Assembly (NCBI GenBank): GCA_022793065.1
Contig: JAAWCE010000047.1
Span: 1-62,257 of the forward strand
From: Lachnospiraceae bacterium
GTDB taxonomy: Bacteria > Bacillota > Clostridia > Lachnospirales > Lachnospiraceae
Reading direction: 5' to 3'
Length of the DNA: 62,257 bases
In this document: positions 51,902-60,555 of the stretch, in pieces
Layout of the letters: every line of letters begins with the position of its first letter
Numbering within the stretch: the first letter of the stretch is position 1
Made by a program: the position numbers and the translations under genes
The notes under the pieces: generated by a model
Database searches by the model: none
Told to the model about the DNA's origin: nothing
What the model saw: only the letters and a program-made list of their open reading frames with translations

Positions 51902-52602
51902 AAATTAAATACCTCAAATTTATAACCAATTCCCCAAATAGTAGCAATTTTCCACTTTGCATGATCTTTAATTTTGGCCCGCAGACGTTTGATATGGACG
52001 TCAACGGTGCGGGTGTCTCCCAGATATTCGTATCCCCAGATCTGATCCAGAAGTTGTTCTCTGGTAAAAACCCGATTGGGGGAGGCAGCCAGGAAGTAGA
52101 GTAACTCCAATTCTTTCGGGGGCATTTCCACCGTCTGCCCCCTGTACAAAACGGAGTAGTTGGTCAAGTTAATGGATAAATCCGGATATTGTACACATTT
52201 GTCGTCGGAACTTCCGGAAGAGGCGGAGGCCGGTTTGTAACGGCGCAGCACCGCCTTCGTTCTGGCAACAAGTTCTTTGGAGTCGAAGGGTTTCTCAATA
52301 TAATCGTCGGCGCCCAATTCCAGGCCGAGCACTTTGTCGAATACTTCACCCTTTGCCGAAAGCATTATAATAGGTATACTATATTTGGCTCGGATTTCAC
52401 GACATACTTGATAACCATCCATTCCCGGCAGCATTACATCCAGTAAAATTAAATTGGGCCCAAAGCTTTTCATGGAAGGGATTACCGATTCTCCGTCGTT
52501 TACAATCATGGTTTCGTAACATTCTTTTGTTAAATAGAGGGAAATTAATTCTGCAATATTGTTATCATCATCTACAATTAATATTTTCTGTTTGATTACC
52601 AT
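51898..52602 (-). CDS. OmpR/PhoB-family response regulator
   Basis: 234 residues. The receiver domain has DDDNNIAELI, phosphoacceptor LLDVMLPGMDGY, MLSAKGE and EKPFD. A winged helix at about 130-232 has PPKELELLYFLAASPNRVFTREQLLDQIWGYEYLGDTRTVDVHIKRLR and GIGYKFE. It is followed without a gap by its kinase. mutS2 ends 67 bp upstream on the same strand, so read-through from mutS2 is possible. Confidence 0.93.
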   Translation of the reverse strand: MVIKQKILIVDDDNNIAELISLYLTKECYETMIVNDGESVIPSMKSFGPNLILLDVMLPGMDGYQVCREIRAKYSIPIIMLSAKGEVFDKVLGLELGADDYIEKPFDSKELVARTKAVLRRYKPASASSGSSDDKCVQYPDLSINLTNYSVLYRGQTVEMPPKELELLYFLAASPNRVFTREQLLDQIWGYEYLGDTRTVDVHIKRLRAKIKDHAKWKIATIWGIGYKFEVFNL

Positions 52603-52669
52603 TTGGGTGCTGCTCCTGTTTTATAATTTCTATCTTCTTATTTGATACCTTTTAAACTCATCCGAAGGT

Positions 52670-55057
52670 TTATTTGAAGGTGACAATGGTGACACCCGCA
52701 TCGCCTTCTCCGTATTCACCCAGTCGATATTCCTTTACATATTTTAAACGTTTCAGATGATTGTGTACGGCATTGCGAAGGGCGCCGGTTCCTTTTCCGT
52801 GTACTACGCGGACGCTGGGCAGATGCGCCAGATAGGCATCGTCCAGATATTTGTCTAAGTCGGGCAGCGCTTCATCCACAGTTTTGCCGAGCAAATTAAT
52901 TTCCGTGGAAATGGAGAGAGCTTTGGACATTTTTATTTTTGATGAACCGGAACGGTCATGACGCGGTATGGATGAGGTGTTTCCCACATCTTCCACCGCA
53001 ATCAAATCTTTGATATTGGTCTGGATGCGCATAATACCGCACTGAACAAAAAGTGCGCCTTTGGCATCCGGCAAAGTGCTGACCGTGCCTTTTAACCCCA
53101 TGGATATAATTTTTACGTCGTCTCCTTTTTTCAATTTCTTAGGATCAAGGGCTTTTTTGGCCGGTTGTTTCTTTTCAATGCTGCTAACGGAAAGGCGGTC
53201 ATTTTTTTCATTAATCTTATCCCGGACTTTTTGCCGCTTCTTTTCCAATTCCTTGATGTCGGCTACGGAACCAGCCTTATTTAGGTCTCGGATGGTTTCG
53301 TCTGCGAAAGTTTTGGCTTCCTGAAGGATATCCCGGGCTTTCTCGTTTGCCTGCCTTAAAATGCGGTCTTTGGCCTGATCAATTTTCTCGTTTTTCTGCC
53401 GTAACTGTTCCTCCAGTGCACGAATTTGCTCTTTGTGCCGGGAGATTTCACGCTGTTCTCTTTCAATGGTGATACGGCTTTGTTCCAGGTCTGCAATGAC
53501 ATCCTCAAAGCTTTTATCCTCTTTCCCGATTTGCTCCCTTGCGGCATTGATAATTTGGTCGGATAATCCCAGCTTTGAAGAAATGGCAAAGGCATTACTT
53601 TTGCCGGGGATGCCGATCAGCAGCCGATAGGTGGGCCGAAGAGTTTCCACACTGAATTCACAACATGCGTTTTCTACAAAGGAAGTGGAAAGGGCATATA
53701 TTTTTAATTCGCTGTAATGAGTGGTGGCCATGGTGCGGATGCCCCTGTCATGGAGATAATTCAAAATAGCTATGGCCAGTGCGGCGCCTTCCGTGGGGTC
53801 TGTGCCCGCGCCTAATTCATCGAACAAGCACAGAGAATTCATGTCGGCGTGATCTAAAATGTGGACTATGCTTTTCATATGAGAAGAAAATGTGGACAAA
53901 CTCTGTTCTATACTTTGTTCGTCTCCAATATCGGCGTATACTTCTGTAAAAACGGACAATTCAGAACGGTCTGCCGCCGGAATATGCAGTCCGGCCTGAC
54001 CCATTAGGGTAAAAAGTCCCACCGTTTTCAGGGAGACGGTTTTACCGCCCGTATTGGGTCCGGTGATAATTAATAAATCAAAATCTTTGCCCAGGCGGAT
54101 ATCAATGGGAACCACCTTTTTCTTTTCCAGCAAAGGATGACGGCCTTTTTTGATGTTAATATAGTGGTCTTCATTGAACATAGGTTTTGTAGCGTTCATA
54201 TCCATGGCCAACTCTGCTTTGGCAAAAATGAAATCAAGGAGAGTCATAACCTTCTGGTTGTCCGCCAGTTCTTCTGTGTGGGCGCCGGCCTGAGCGCTTA
54301 AGTCCGCCAGAATTTTTTCGATTTCTCCTTTTTCTTCCAGTTCCAGTTCTCTCAGTTTATTATTCAATTCCACCACAGCGGCCGGTTCAATGAAGTAAGT
54401 GGAACCTGTGGCGGACTGATCATGAACCATACCGGTTACTTGGGTCTTGTATTCCGCTTTGATAGGAATACAATAGCGATTGTTGCGCATGGTGATAACC
54501 GCATCCTGCAGATAAGTGCGGCAGGAACCGGTCAACATGGAAGAAAGCTGAGTGTGAATCTTGTCGTTGGTCTGCATCATGGAGCGGCGGATACTTTTCA
54601 GTCTGGGACTGGCATCATCTGCAATTTCTTCCTCGGACAGAATACAACGGTTAATTTCATTGGCCAGTTGGCTCATGGGGGTGAGCCGTTCAAAGTATTG
54701 GTCCAGGGAGTCAGCCGGCGCATCTTCCCGGTCACGTTTGCCATAAGTTTTAATGCGGGAAACATTATCCAGCATAGCGGCAATTTTGAGAAGCTCCGGA
54801 ATGGACAGAGTACTGCCAATTTCCAGGGATTTAATAGCATAGCCCAAATCCTTATTATTGCCGAAAGAAGTGCTGCCTGATTTGAACAGGCGGCTGATGG
54901 CATCGGCGGTGTGAGACTGGTTCTGAGAAATTTCGTCTAAGTCTGTGGAAGGGGATAAGTCCCGGCACAGTTTTTTACCTGGTTCAGAGTTGGCTTTTGC
55001 CGCCAACATTTCAATTATTTTATAATATTCTAAGGTTTGTAATACTTTTTGATTCAT
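52670..55057 (-). CDS. mutS2: Endonuclease MutS2 with Smr domain
   Basis: 795 residues, full length. There is no N-terminal mismatch-recognition domain. A core/lever region (1-300) precedes the ATPase: Walker A TGPNTGGKTVSLKTVG, Walker B CLFDELGAGTDPTEGAALA, TTHYSELKIYA. A long coiled coil follows (about 510-640, EQLRQKNEKIDQAKDRIL), then a KOW-like beta segment. The C-terminal Smr nuclease domain has INLLGKTVDEALPDLDKYLDDA, VRVVHGKGTGALR and GVTIV. MutS2 rescues collided ribosomes and affects recombination. AAAGGAG precedes the ATG. Confidence 0.97.
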   Translation of the reverse strand: MNQKVLQTLEYYKIIEMLAAKANSEPGKKLCRDLSPSTDLDEISQNQSHTADAISRLFKSGSTSFGNNKDLGYAIKSLEIGSTLSIPELLKIAAMLDNVSRIKTYGKRDREDAPADSLDQYFERLTPMSQLANEINRCILSEEEIADDASPRLKSIRRSMMQTNDKIHTQLSSMLTGSCRTYLQDAVITMRNNRYCIPIKAEYKTQVTGMVHDQSATGSTYFIEPAAVVELNNKLRELELEEKGEIEKILADLSAQAGAHTEELADNQKVMTLLDFIFAKAELAMDMNATKPMFNEDHYINIKKGRHPLLEKKKVVPIDIRLGKDFDLLIITGPNTGGKTVSLKTVGLFTLMGQAGLHIPAADRSELSVFTEVYADIGDEQSIEQSLSTFSSHMKSIVHILDHADMNSLCLFDELGAGTDPTEGAALAIAILNYLHDRGIRTMATTHYSELKIYALSTSFVENACCEFSVETLRPTYRLLIGIPGKSNAFAISSKLGLSDQIINAAREQIGKEDKSFEDVIADLEQSRITIEREQREISRHKEQIRALEEQLRQKNEKIDQAKDRILRQANEKARDILQEAKTFADETIRDLNKAGSVADIKELEKKRQKVRDKINEKNDRLSVSSIEKKQPAKKALDPKKLKKGDDVKIISMGLKGTVSTLPDAKGALFVQCGIMRIQTNIKDLIAVEDVGNTSSIPRHDRSGSSKIKMSKALSISTEINLLGKTVDEALPDLDKYLDDAYLAHLPSVRVVHGKGTGALRNAVHNHLKRLKYVKEYRLGEYGEGDAGVTIVTFK

Positions 55058-55242
55058 GGAGTACTCCTTTATATGTCTGATTGCAATTGCTGTTTGGTAT
55101 CCTAATCTGTTGGATTCAAAACGATTTATTGAGTTTCGCTTTTATGATATTTTCGGCGGTTTGGGTACGGTTATTATATCACTTTTATGGCATGAATGCA
55201 AATTTACAGAAGGGAAAAAGAATTTTTCTTTTGAGAGATTTG

Positions 55243-55348
55243 TGGTACAATATTGACACAGAAAAGCATTGTGTCAACTCTTGATTCCATATGCGCTAAA
55301 GCGCATGAAATTATGGTACAATGTTGACACAAAAAAGCAGTGTGTCAA
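55243..55348 (+). repeat. Tandem duplicated palindrome with preceding TACAAT box, upstream of an MFS gene
   Basis: Copy 1 (55243-55277) and copy 2 (55314-55348) each read TGGTACAAT, one base, TTGACACA, 9 nt, TGTGTCAA. They are offset by exactly 71 bp. The 8-bp arms are perfect in both. A third hairpin, ATGCGC-TAAA-GCGCAT (55291-55306), lies between. The 312-bp gap 55058-55369 contains no gene. The arrangement suggests a duplicated operator/promoter unit. Confidence 0.8.
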
Positions 55349-55369
55349 GTTAATTTGGGAGGCGCTTGG

Positions 55370-56578
55370 ATGAAAACAGAAGGAAAAAATAAGTACAAAA
55401 AAACCATTTATGCCTGTTTTATCGGCTGTATAGTTCAGGCTGTTGTGAATAATTTTGTTCCTCTATTATTTTTAACATTTCAGGATGTGTATGGAATTCC
55501 CATATCTCAAATTACCATGTTGGTAGCTGTGAATTTCGGTATGCAGCTTTTGGTGGACTTAGCGTCGGTAGGATTTGTGGATAAAATAGGATACAGGGCG
55601 TCCTTAATGGCGGCACATATTTTTGTAGTGATTGGTCTGGTCACATTGGCAGTGGCGCCACAGGTGCTTCCGAACCCATTTGCGGGGCTGCTGACGGCGG
55701 TTGTATTGTACGCTGTGGGGGGAGGGCTGCTTGAGGTGCTGGTAAGTCCTGTGGTAGAGGCATGTCCCACGAAGCATAAGGAAAAAGCCATGAGTTTGTT
55801 ACATTCCTTTTATTGTTGGGGGCATGTGGGGGTGGTGCTGATTTCTACAATCTTTTTCAAGATGTTTGGGATTGGAAGCTGGAAAGTTTTGGCTTGCATA
55901 TGGGCATTGCTGCCGTTGGCAAATGTTTTTTTATTTGCGAAAGCGCCCATGGCCTCTCTGATAGAGGAAGGGGAACAGGGGATGACTTTGAGGGAATTGG
56001 CTGGAAAGAAGATTTTCTGGATTTTTATACTAATGATGATATGTGCCGGAGCAAGCGAACAGGCAATAAGTCAGTGGGCGTCCGCCTTTGCGGAAAAGGG
56101 GCTGGGGGTTGGCAAGACGGCGGGAGATCTGGCGGGGCCGATGGCTTTTGCCGTTCTTATGGGCAGTGCCAGGGCATTTTATGGAAAATATGGAGAAAAA
56201 ATCAATTTGGAAAAGTTTATGACAGGAAGTTCTATTTTGTGTGTCATGTCCTATCTATGTGTGTCTCTAATACCCAATCCGGTTCTGGGACTGGCAGGCT
56301 GCGCACTCTGCGGTTTATCTGTGGGAATCATGTGGCCGGGAACATTCAGTAAAGCAGCCACAGCGATTCCCAAAGGGGGGACTGCGTTATTTGCATTGAT
56401 GGCTTTGGCCGGGGATATGGGATGTTCCGGCGGCCCTGCCATAGTAGGGATGGTTTCTTCCTATTTTGGAGAAGACATGAAGAAAGGCATTTTGGCAGGT
56501 ACTATTTTTCCAGTGCTGATGCTTGCAGGGGTCCGAATCTGCAAAAAAGCGACAGTTGTGCCAAAGATTGTTGATTAA
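55370..56578 (+). CDS. MFS transporter (FucP-like sugar/metabolite carrier family)
   Basis: 402 residues with about 12 hydrophobic spans. Features include NNFVPLLFLTFQDVYGIPISQI, a short loop GFVDKIGYRASLMAAH between helices 2 and 3, and LLHSFYCWGHVGVV. The last is like carriers of the FucP/NagP superfamily branch. There is an SEQAISQWASAFAEKGLG segment in helix 7. The substrate is unknown. ATG 55370 lies seven bases after GGGAGG (55357-55362). It appears monocistronic and is preceded by the duplicated palindrome, so it is probably tightly regulated. Confidence 0.85.
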   Translation: MKTEGKNKYKKTIYACFIGCIVQAVVNNFVPLLFLTFQDVYGIPISQITMLVAVNFGMQLLVDLASVGFVDKIGYRASLMAAHIFVVIGLVTLAVAPQVLPNPFAGLLTAVVLYAVGGGLLEVLVSPVVEACPTKHKEKAMSLLHSFYCWGHVGVVLISTIFFKMFGIGSWKVLACIWALLPLANVFLFAKAPMASLIEEGEQGMTLRELAGKKIFWIFILMMICAGASEQAISQWASAFAEKGLGVGKTAGDLAGPMAFAVLMGSARAFYGKYGEKINLEKFMTGSSILCVMSYLCVSLIPNPVLGLAGCALCGLSVGIMWPGTFSKAATAIPKGGTALFALMALAGDMGCSGGPAIVGMVSSYFGEDMKKGILAGTIFPVLMLAGVRICKKATVVPKIVD

Positions 56579-56590
56579 ACTAAGTTACTC

Positions 56591-56619
56591 TTTACTTTTG
56601 CGGCCGAGTTTTGTATACT
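56591..56619 (+). promoter_or_regulatory. Predicted promoter of the structured leader and pseudo-HtrA gene
   Basis: TTTACT (56591-56596), 17-bp spacer, TATACT (56614-56619). Transcription would start near 56626, giving a leader of about 235 nt. Confidence 0.55.
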
Positions 56620-56677
56620 TAGAAAATGTTATATGCTTTCTTACAGAAGTAAACATTTGAAACAGTTTTGGAATGGT

Positions 56678-56830
56678 ACTGGTAGTGCCGTCGCGCAGCG
56701 ACTTAAATAGTCCAGCTAAGAAATGTCAAGAGAAAATTTAAAAACAGTCTCAGAACGAAGGCGTCCGGAAGGAAATTTTAGCTGCGTACTTTGCAGATGA
56801 AATTTTCTTCCCTGGTTAGGGCACCGCAGT
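56678..56830 (+). ncRNA. Structured leader RNA candidate with alternative pairings
   Basis: An outer helix joins ACTG (56678-56681) with CAGT (56827-56830) and GTGCC (56685-56689) with GGCAC (56820-56824). A hairpin GTCGC-GCA-GCGAC (56690-56702) follows. CCAG (56712-56715) can pair with CTGG (56812-56815), and GAGAAAATTT (56730-56739) with AAATTTTCTT (56800-56809). Alternatively AGCTAAGA (56714-56721) pairs with TTTTAGCT (56776-56783). A hairpin CTGC/GCAG lies at 56782-56796. The two folds exclude each other. The element ends 20 nt before the AGGAGG of the next gene. No known riboswitch class was recognised. Confidence 0.5.
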
Positions 56831-56859
56831 GGAGAGACGGAACTGGAATAGGAGGAACT

Positions 56860-58194
56860 ATGCCCGATTCGGAGCAGAATAATCAAAATGATTTTCTGAT
56901 GGAGAAGATAAAAGTAAAACCGGTAAATAAGAAAAAACTTATCAGGAAAACAATTATCACGGCTGCGATGGCGGTGATTTTTGGGCTGATTGCCTGTTTT
57001 ACTTTTCTGATTCTGGAACCTGTGATTAATAACTGGTTATACCCGGAGGAGGAACCGCCTTTGGTGGTATTTCCGGAGGACCAGCAGGAAATGTCTCCAG
57101 AAGAAATGCTGGCGGAAAATATTCCCACGGAAAGTCCGCCGCCTCCTCCGGAGCAGGAAAGCGTGGTGTTGGAAGATGAACAGATTCAGGAGATTTTGTC
57201 CGAAGTGACTTTGGATTTGGAGAGTTATGAAGAGCTGTACACCGCCCTTTCCGCATATACTGCCAGTATCAGCCGACATATGGTAACTGTTACCGCTGTG
57301 ACATCCAATGTGGACTGGTTTCAGGATGTACAGGAGAGCAGGAGTGTGTGTTCGGGTGTTATCATATATAATACTGGCAGGGAGCTGCTGATATTAACAG
57401 ATTTTTCATCCCTGGAATTTGCGGAAAAGTTGTTGCTGACTTTCTATGACAAGACCATAGTGGAGGCCCGGTTAAAGCAGCGGGACCAGGATACAGGGCT
57501 GGCGGTATTATCCGTGGATTTGCTGGATATGCCGGAAGAATTTGTAGAGGATGATTTTCCTGTAGTTACATTTGGGTCTTCTAATGGACATAATCTGGCA
57601 GGAACTCCGGTGGTGGCAATGGGAAGTCCCATGGGTGTAAGTAATTCTATGGGCTATGGCATGATTACGTCTTCTTCCAAATCTCTTTCCATGACGGACA
57701 GAAATTATGGTCTGTTGTTGACGGATATCTGCGGAAGCCGGAATGCCAGCGGCGTATTATTTGATTTAAAAGGAAAAATGTTGGGAATCATTATGAAGGA
57801 TCAGGCCGATGATGATATGCAGAATGTAATTTCGGCCTTTGGGATTTCCGATTTACAGAAAATTGTACAGAAAATGTCCAATGCCAGTCCGGTAGCTTAT
57901 ATGGGGATTACTGGCGGGGATGTGCCCAGAGAGGCAAACAAACAATTTGGAGTGCCTTATGGGGCTTATGTGGAGGAAGTTGCCATGGATTCTCCGGCAA
58001 TGCGTGCAGGGATTCAGCGCGGGGATGTGATAACGGGAATCAACGGCACGACCATTGGATCTTACCGCGGTTATAGTAATGCCCTGCTGGAGCGGCGGCC
58101 GGAAGATACAGTGGAGGTAACGGTAATGCGGCAGGTGCAGGAGGGGGAATATAAAGAAATGATATTCAGTATTGAATTGGGAGAGGAAAATTAA
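56860..58194 (+). CDS. HtrA/DegP-like membrane protein with trypsin fold but without catalytic residues, plus PDZ domain
   Basis: 444 residues. A cytosolic tail is followed by one membrane helix (about 28-52), an acidic Pro-rich linker (about 62-105), a trypsin-like S1C domain (about 140-335) and a PDZ domain (about 340-440, YGAYVEEVAMDSPAMRAGIQRGDVITGING). The fold is clear (VVAMGSPMGVSNSMGYGMI). The catalytic triad is not: the His site of ILTNNHV is LTDFSS (Ser183), the Asp site of TDLAVL is TGLAVL (Gly213), and the Ser site of GNSGG is RNASG (Ala296). It should be unable to cleave peptide bonds and probably works as an envelope binding or scaffold protein. ATG 56860 follows AGGAGG. YhaM follows directly. 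Confidence 0.85.
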   Translation: MPDSEQNNQNDFLMEKIKVKPVNKKKLIRKTIITAAMAVIFGLIACFTFLILEPVINNWLYPEEEPPLVVFPEDQQEMSPEEMLAENIPTESPPPPPEQESVVLEDEQIQEILSEVTLDLESYEELYTALSAYTASISRHMVTVTAVTSNVDWFQDVQESRSVCSGVIIYNTGRELLILTDFSSLEFAEKLLLTFYDKTIVEARLKQRDQDTGLAVLSVDLLDMPEEFVEDDFPVVTFGSSNGHNLAGTPVVAMGSPMGVSNSMGYGMITSSSKSLSMTDRNYGLLLTDICGSRNASGVLFDLKGKMLGIIMKDQADDDMQNVISAFGISDLQKIVQKMSNASPVAYMGITGGDVPREANKQFGVPYGAYVEEVAMDSPAMRAGIQRGDVITGINGTTIGSYRGYSNALLERRPEDTVEVTVMRQVQEGEYKEMIFSIELGEEN

Positions 58195-59142
58195 ATGAAA
58201 TATATTAAGGATTTTAAAGAAGGAGACAGGGTTTTTGATATATACCTGTGCAAATATAAACAGGCTGCGGTGACAAAAAACGGAAAACCTTATGAGAATG
58301 TTATTTTGCAGGACAAAACAGGAACCATAGATGCAAAGGTCTGGGAGCCCAATAATCCGGGGATTGGAGAGTACAGCGCCTTAGATTACATAGAAGTATA
58401 TGGGGATGTGAATAATTTTCAAGGAACTCTTCAGGTGAGTGTAAAAAGAATTCGGGTGTGCAGGGAAGGGGAATATCATCCGGAAGAGTATCTGCCCGTC
58501 AGTTCCAAAAGTATAGATGGAATGTACCAGGAGCTTTTGGGGTTGATTGAAAGCATTGGGAATGGTTATCTGCGAAAGCTTTTAGAGGCTTTTTTTGTAA
58601 AAGATACTAATTTTGCCAAAGCGTTTCGGAATTCTTCCGCGGCAAAAACGGTTCATCATGGGTTTGTAGGAGGATTATTGGAGCATACTTTAAGTGTGGC
58701 CAAATTATGCGATTACTATTGCAGCACATATCCAATCTTAAAACGAGATTTGCTTCTGACTGCGGCTATGTGCCATGATATAGGTAAAATCAGGGAAATT
58801 TCGGCGTTTCCGGAAAATGATTATACGGATGACGGGCAGTTGTTGGGTCATATCGTCATGGGGTCCCAAATGGTTGCGGAAAGAGCAAAGGAAATAGAAG
58901 GGTTTCCTCATGGGCTGCTTGCGCAGGTACAGCATTGTATTCTTGCACATCATGGGAAATATGAATATGGTTCTCCGAAGATTCCCGCTTTGATAGAGGC
59001 TTTGGCATTAAATTACGCGGATGACACAGACGCAAAATTGGAGACATTTAAGGAAATATTGGAAAATAACAAGGAAAATCAAGGATGGTTTGGATATAAT
59101 AGGTTATTTGAGTCTAATCTGCGGGCAACCAGGGAAGTATAG
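58195..59142 (+). CDS. yhaM: 3'-5' exoribonuclease YhaM-like protein (OB fold plus HD domain)
   Basis: 315 residues, the size of YhaM. The N-terminal OB fold (about 1-95, NVILQDKTGTIDAKVW) binds single-stranded nucleic acid. The HD domain (about 155-300) has VHHGFVGGLLEHTLSVAKLC, CHDIGKIREI and LAHHGKYEYGSPK as metal ligands. It degrades RNA or DNA from 3' ends in the cytoplasm. The ATG immediately follows the TAA of the pseudo-HtrA gene, with GGGAGAGG inside that gene's end, so the two are translated from one mRNA. Confidence 0.92.
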   Translation: MKYIKDFKEGDRVFDIYLCKYKQAAVTKNGKPYENVILQDKTGTIDAKVWEPNNPGIGEYSALDYIEVYGDVNNFQGTLQVSVKRIRVCREGEYHPEEYLPVSSKSIDGMYQELLGLIESIGNGYLRKLLEAFFVKDTNFAKAFRNSSAAKTVHHGFVGGLLEHTLSVAKLCDYYCSTYPILKRDLLLTAAMCHDIGKIREISAFPENDYTDDGQLLGHIVMGSQMVAERAKEIEGFPHGLLAQVQHCILAHHGKYEYGSPKIPALIEALALNYADDTDAKLETFKEILENNKENQGWFGYNRLFESNLRATREV

Positions 59143-59206
59143 GATTTGGAGAAATAGGAATGTGTCTGCACACTAGCATGATAATATAAGAGAAATGAGG
59201 TGCATT

Positions 59207-60376
59207 ATGAAAATAACAGAGGATATATTATATGTGGGGGTCAATGACCATGAGATTGACTTGTTTGAAGGACAGTATCGAGTGCCAAATGGGATATCGT
59301 ACAATTCTTACGTTATATTAGATGAAAAGGCTGCCGTTATGGATACGGTGGACGAGGTATTTGGAGCGCAATGGTTGAAAAATGTGGAGGAGGCGCTGCA
59401 GGGACGTCAGCCGGATTATTTGGTGATACAGCATATGGAACCGGATCACTCGGCTAATATTCCGCTGTTTCTGGAGAAATATCCCAGCACGCAGATTGTA
59501 GCCACGCCACAGGCGTTTAAAATGATGAAACAGTTTTTCTCATTGGAGCTGGGGGAGCGGGAAGTAATTGCGGCAAACGGTGGTGAACTGGTGTTGGGAG
59601 CGCATAAACTGCAATTTGTATATGCGCCCATGGTGCATTGGCCGGAAGTCATGATGTCTTATGAAGTGAAGGATGGTATCCTGTTTTCAGCCGATGGCTT
59701 TGGTAAGTTCGGCGCATTGGATGTGGAGGATGATTGGGCAGAGGAAGCCAGGCGCTATTATATGGGGATTGTTGGGAAATATGGGATGCAGGTTCAAAAT
59801 GTGCTCAAAAAGGCTGCCGGGTTGGATATTCGGTTGATTTGTCCTTTGCATGGGCCTGTGCTGAAGGAGAATCTGGGATATTATATGGGTTTGTATGATA
59901 CATGGTCTTCTTATGAGCCTGAAAGCGATGGAGTGACGGTGGCTTATGCATCCATATACGGAAATACGAAGAAGGCTGCGTTATATCTGGCCGATAAGCT
60001 TCGCAAAAAGGGGATTGCAGTGGCCGTTTATGATTTGGCAAGGGATGATATGGCGGCAGCGTTGGCGGATGCATTCCGATATGGGAAGTTGGTGCTGGCA
60101 TGCAATACTTATGATGGCGGAATCAATCCTTTCATGAATGATTTTATTACCCGTCTGGTAGGGCATAACTTCCAGAAACGTACTGTAGGGTTAATTGAAA
60201 ATGGTTCCTGGGCGCCGCTTGCGGCTAAGACCATGAAGGCTATGTTTGAGAAAAGTAAAGACATTGCTTTTGTGGAAAATACAGTTACACTTTTGTCTTC
60301 TATGAAGAAAGAAAATGAAGCGCAGTTGTCTGCATTGGCGGACGCGCTTGAGAAAATTGAAACGCCATCTGTCTAA
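59207..60376 (+). CDS. Flavodiiron protein (FprA type)
   Basis: 389 residues. The N-terminal metallo-beta-lactamase domain has a diiron site: His76-x-Glu78-x-Asp80-His81 (QHMEPDHSAN), His in APMVHWPEVM, Asp in LFSADGFG and His in CPLHGPV. The C-terminal flavodoxin domain (about 245-389) has the FMN loop ASIYGNTKKAA and CNTYDGGINPFM. It reduces O2 to water and/or NO to N2O, protecting anaerobes. There is no fused rubredoxin, so electrons come from a separate donor. ATG 59207 after GAGG is preferred to the in-frame ATG at 59195. Confidence 0.95.
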   Translation: MKITEDILYVGVNDHEIDLFEGQYRVPNGISYNSYVILDEKAAVMDTVDEVFGAQWLKNVEEALQGRQPDYLVIQHMEPDHSANIPLFLEKYPSTQIVATPQAFKMMKQFFSLELGEREVIAANGGELVLGAHKLQFVYAPMVHWPEVMMSYEVKDGILFSADGFGKFGALDVEDDWAEEARRYYMGIVGKYGMQVQNVLKKAAGLDIRLICPLHGPVLKENLGYYMGLYDTWSSYEPESDGVTVAYASIYGNTKKAALYLADKLRKKGIAVAVYDLARDDMAAALADAFRYGKLVLACNTYDGGINPFMNDFITRLVGHNFQKRTVGLIENGSWAPLAAKTMKAMFEKSKDIAFVENTVTLLSSMKKENEAQLSALADALEKIETPSV

Positions 60377-60555
60377 AATGAGATGAGCAGACTGCGGGAA
60401 TGATTTTTCAGACACGCCTTGGCCATTGGAACACGTTCTCAGATACCAGGAAACGGAAAGGCAAATGGGGCGGGAAAGTGGTATGGGGTTGTAATGTGTC
60501 TGAAAAAGATGATATAGAAAAAAGACAATAGTAAGGTATGTTAGAGAGGGTATGA

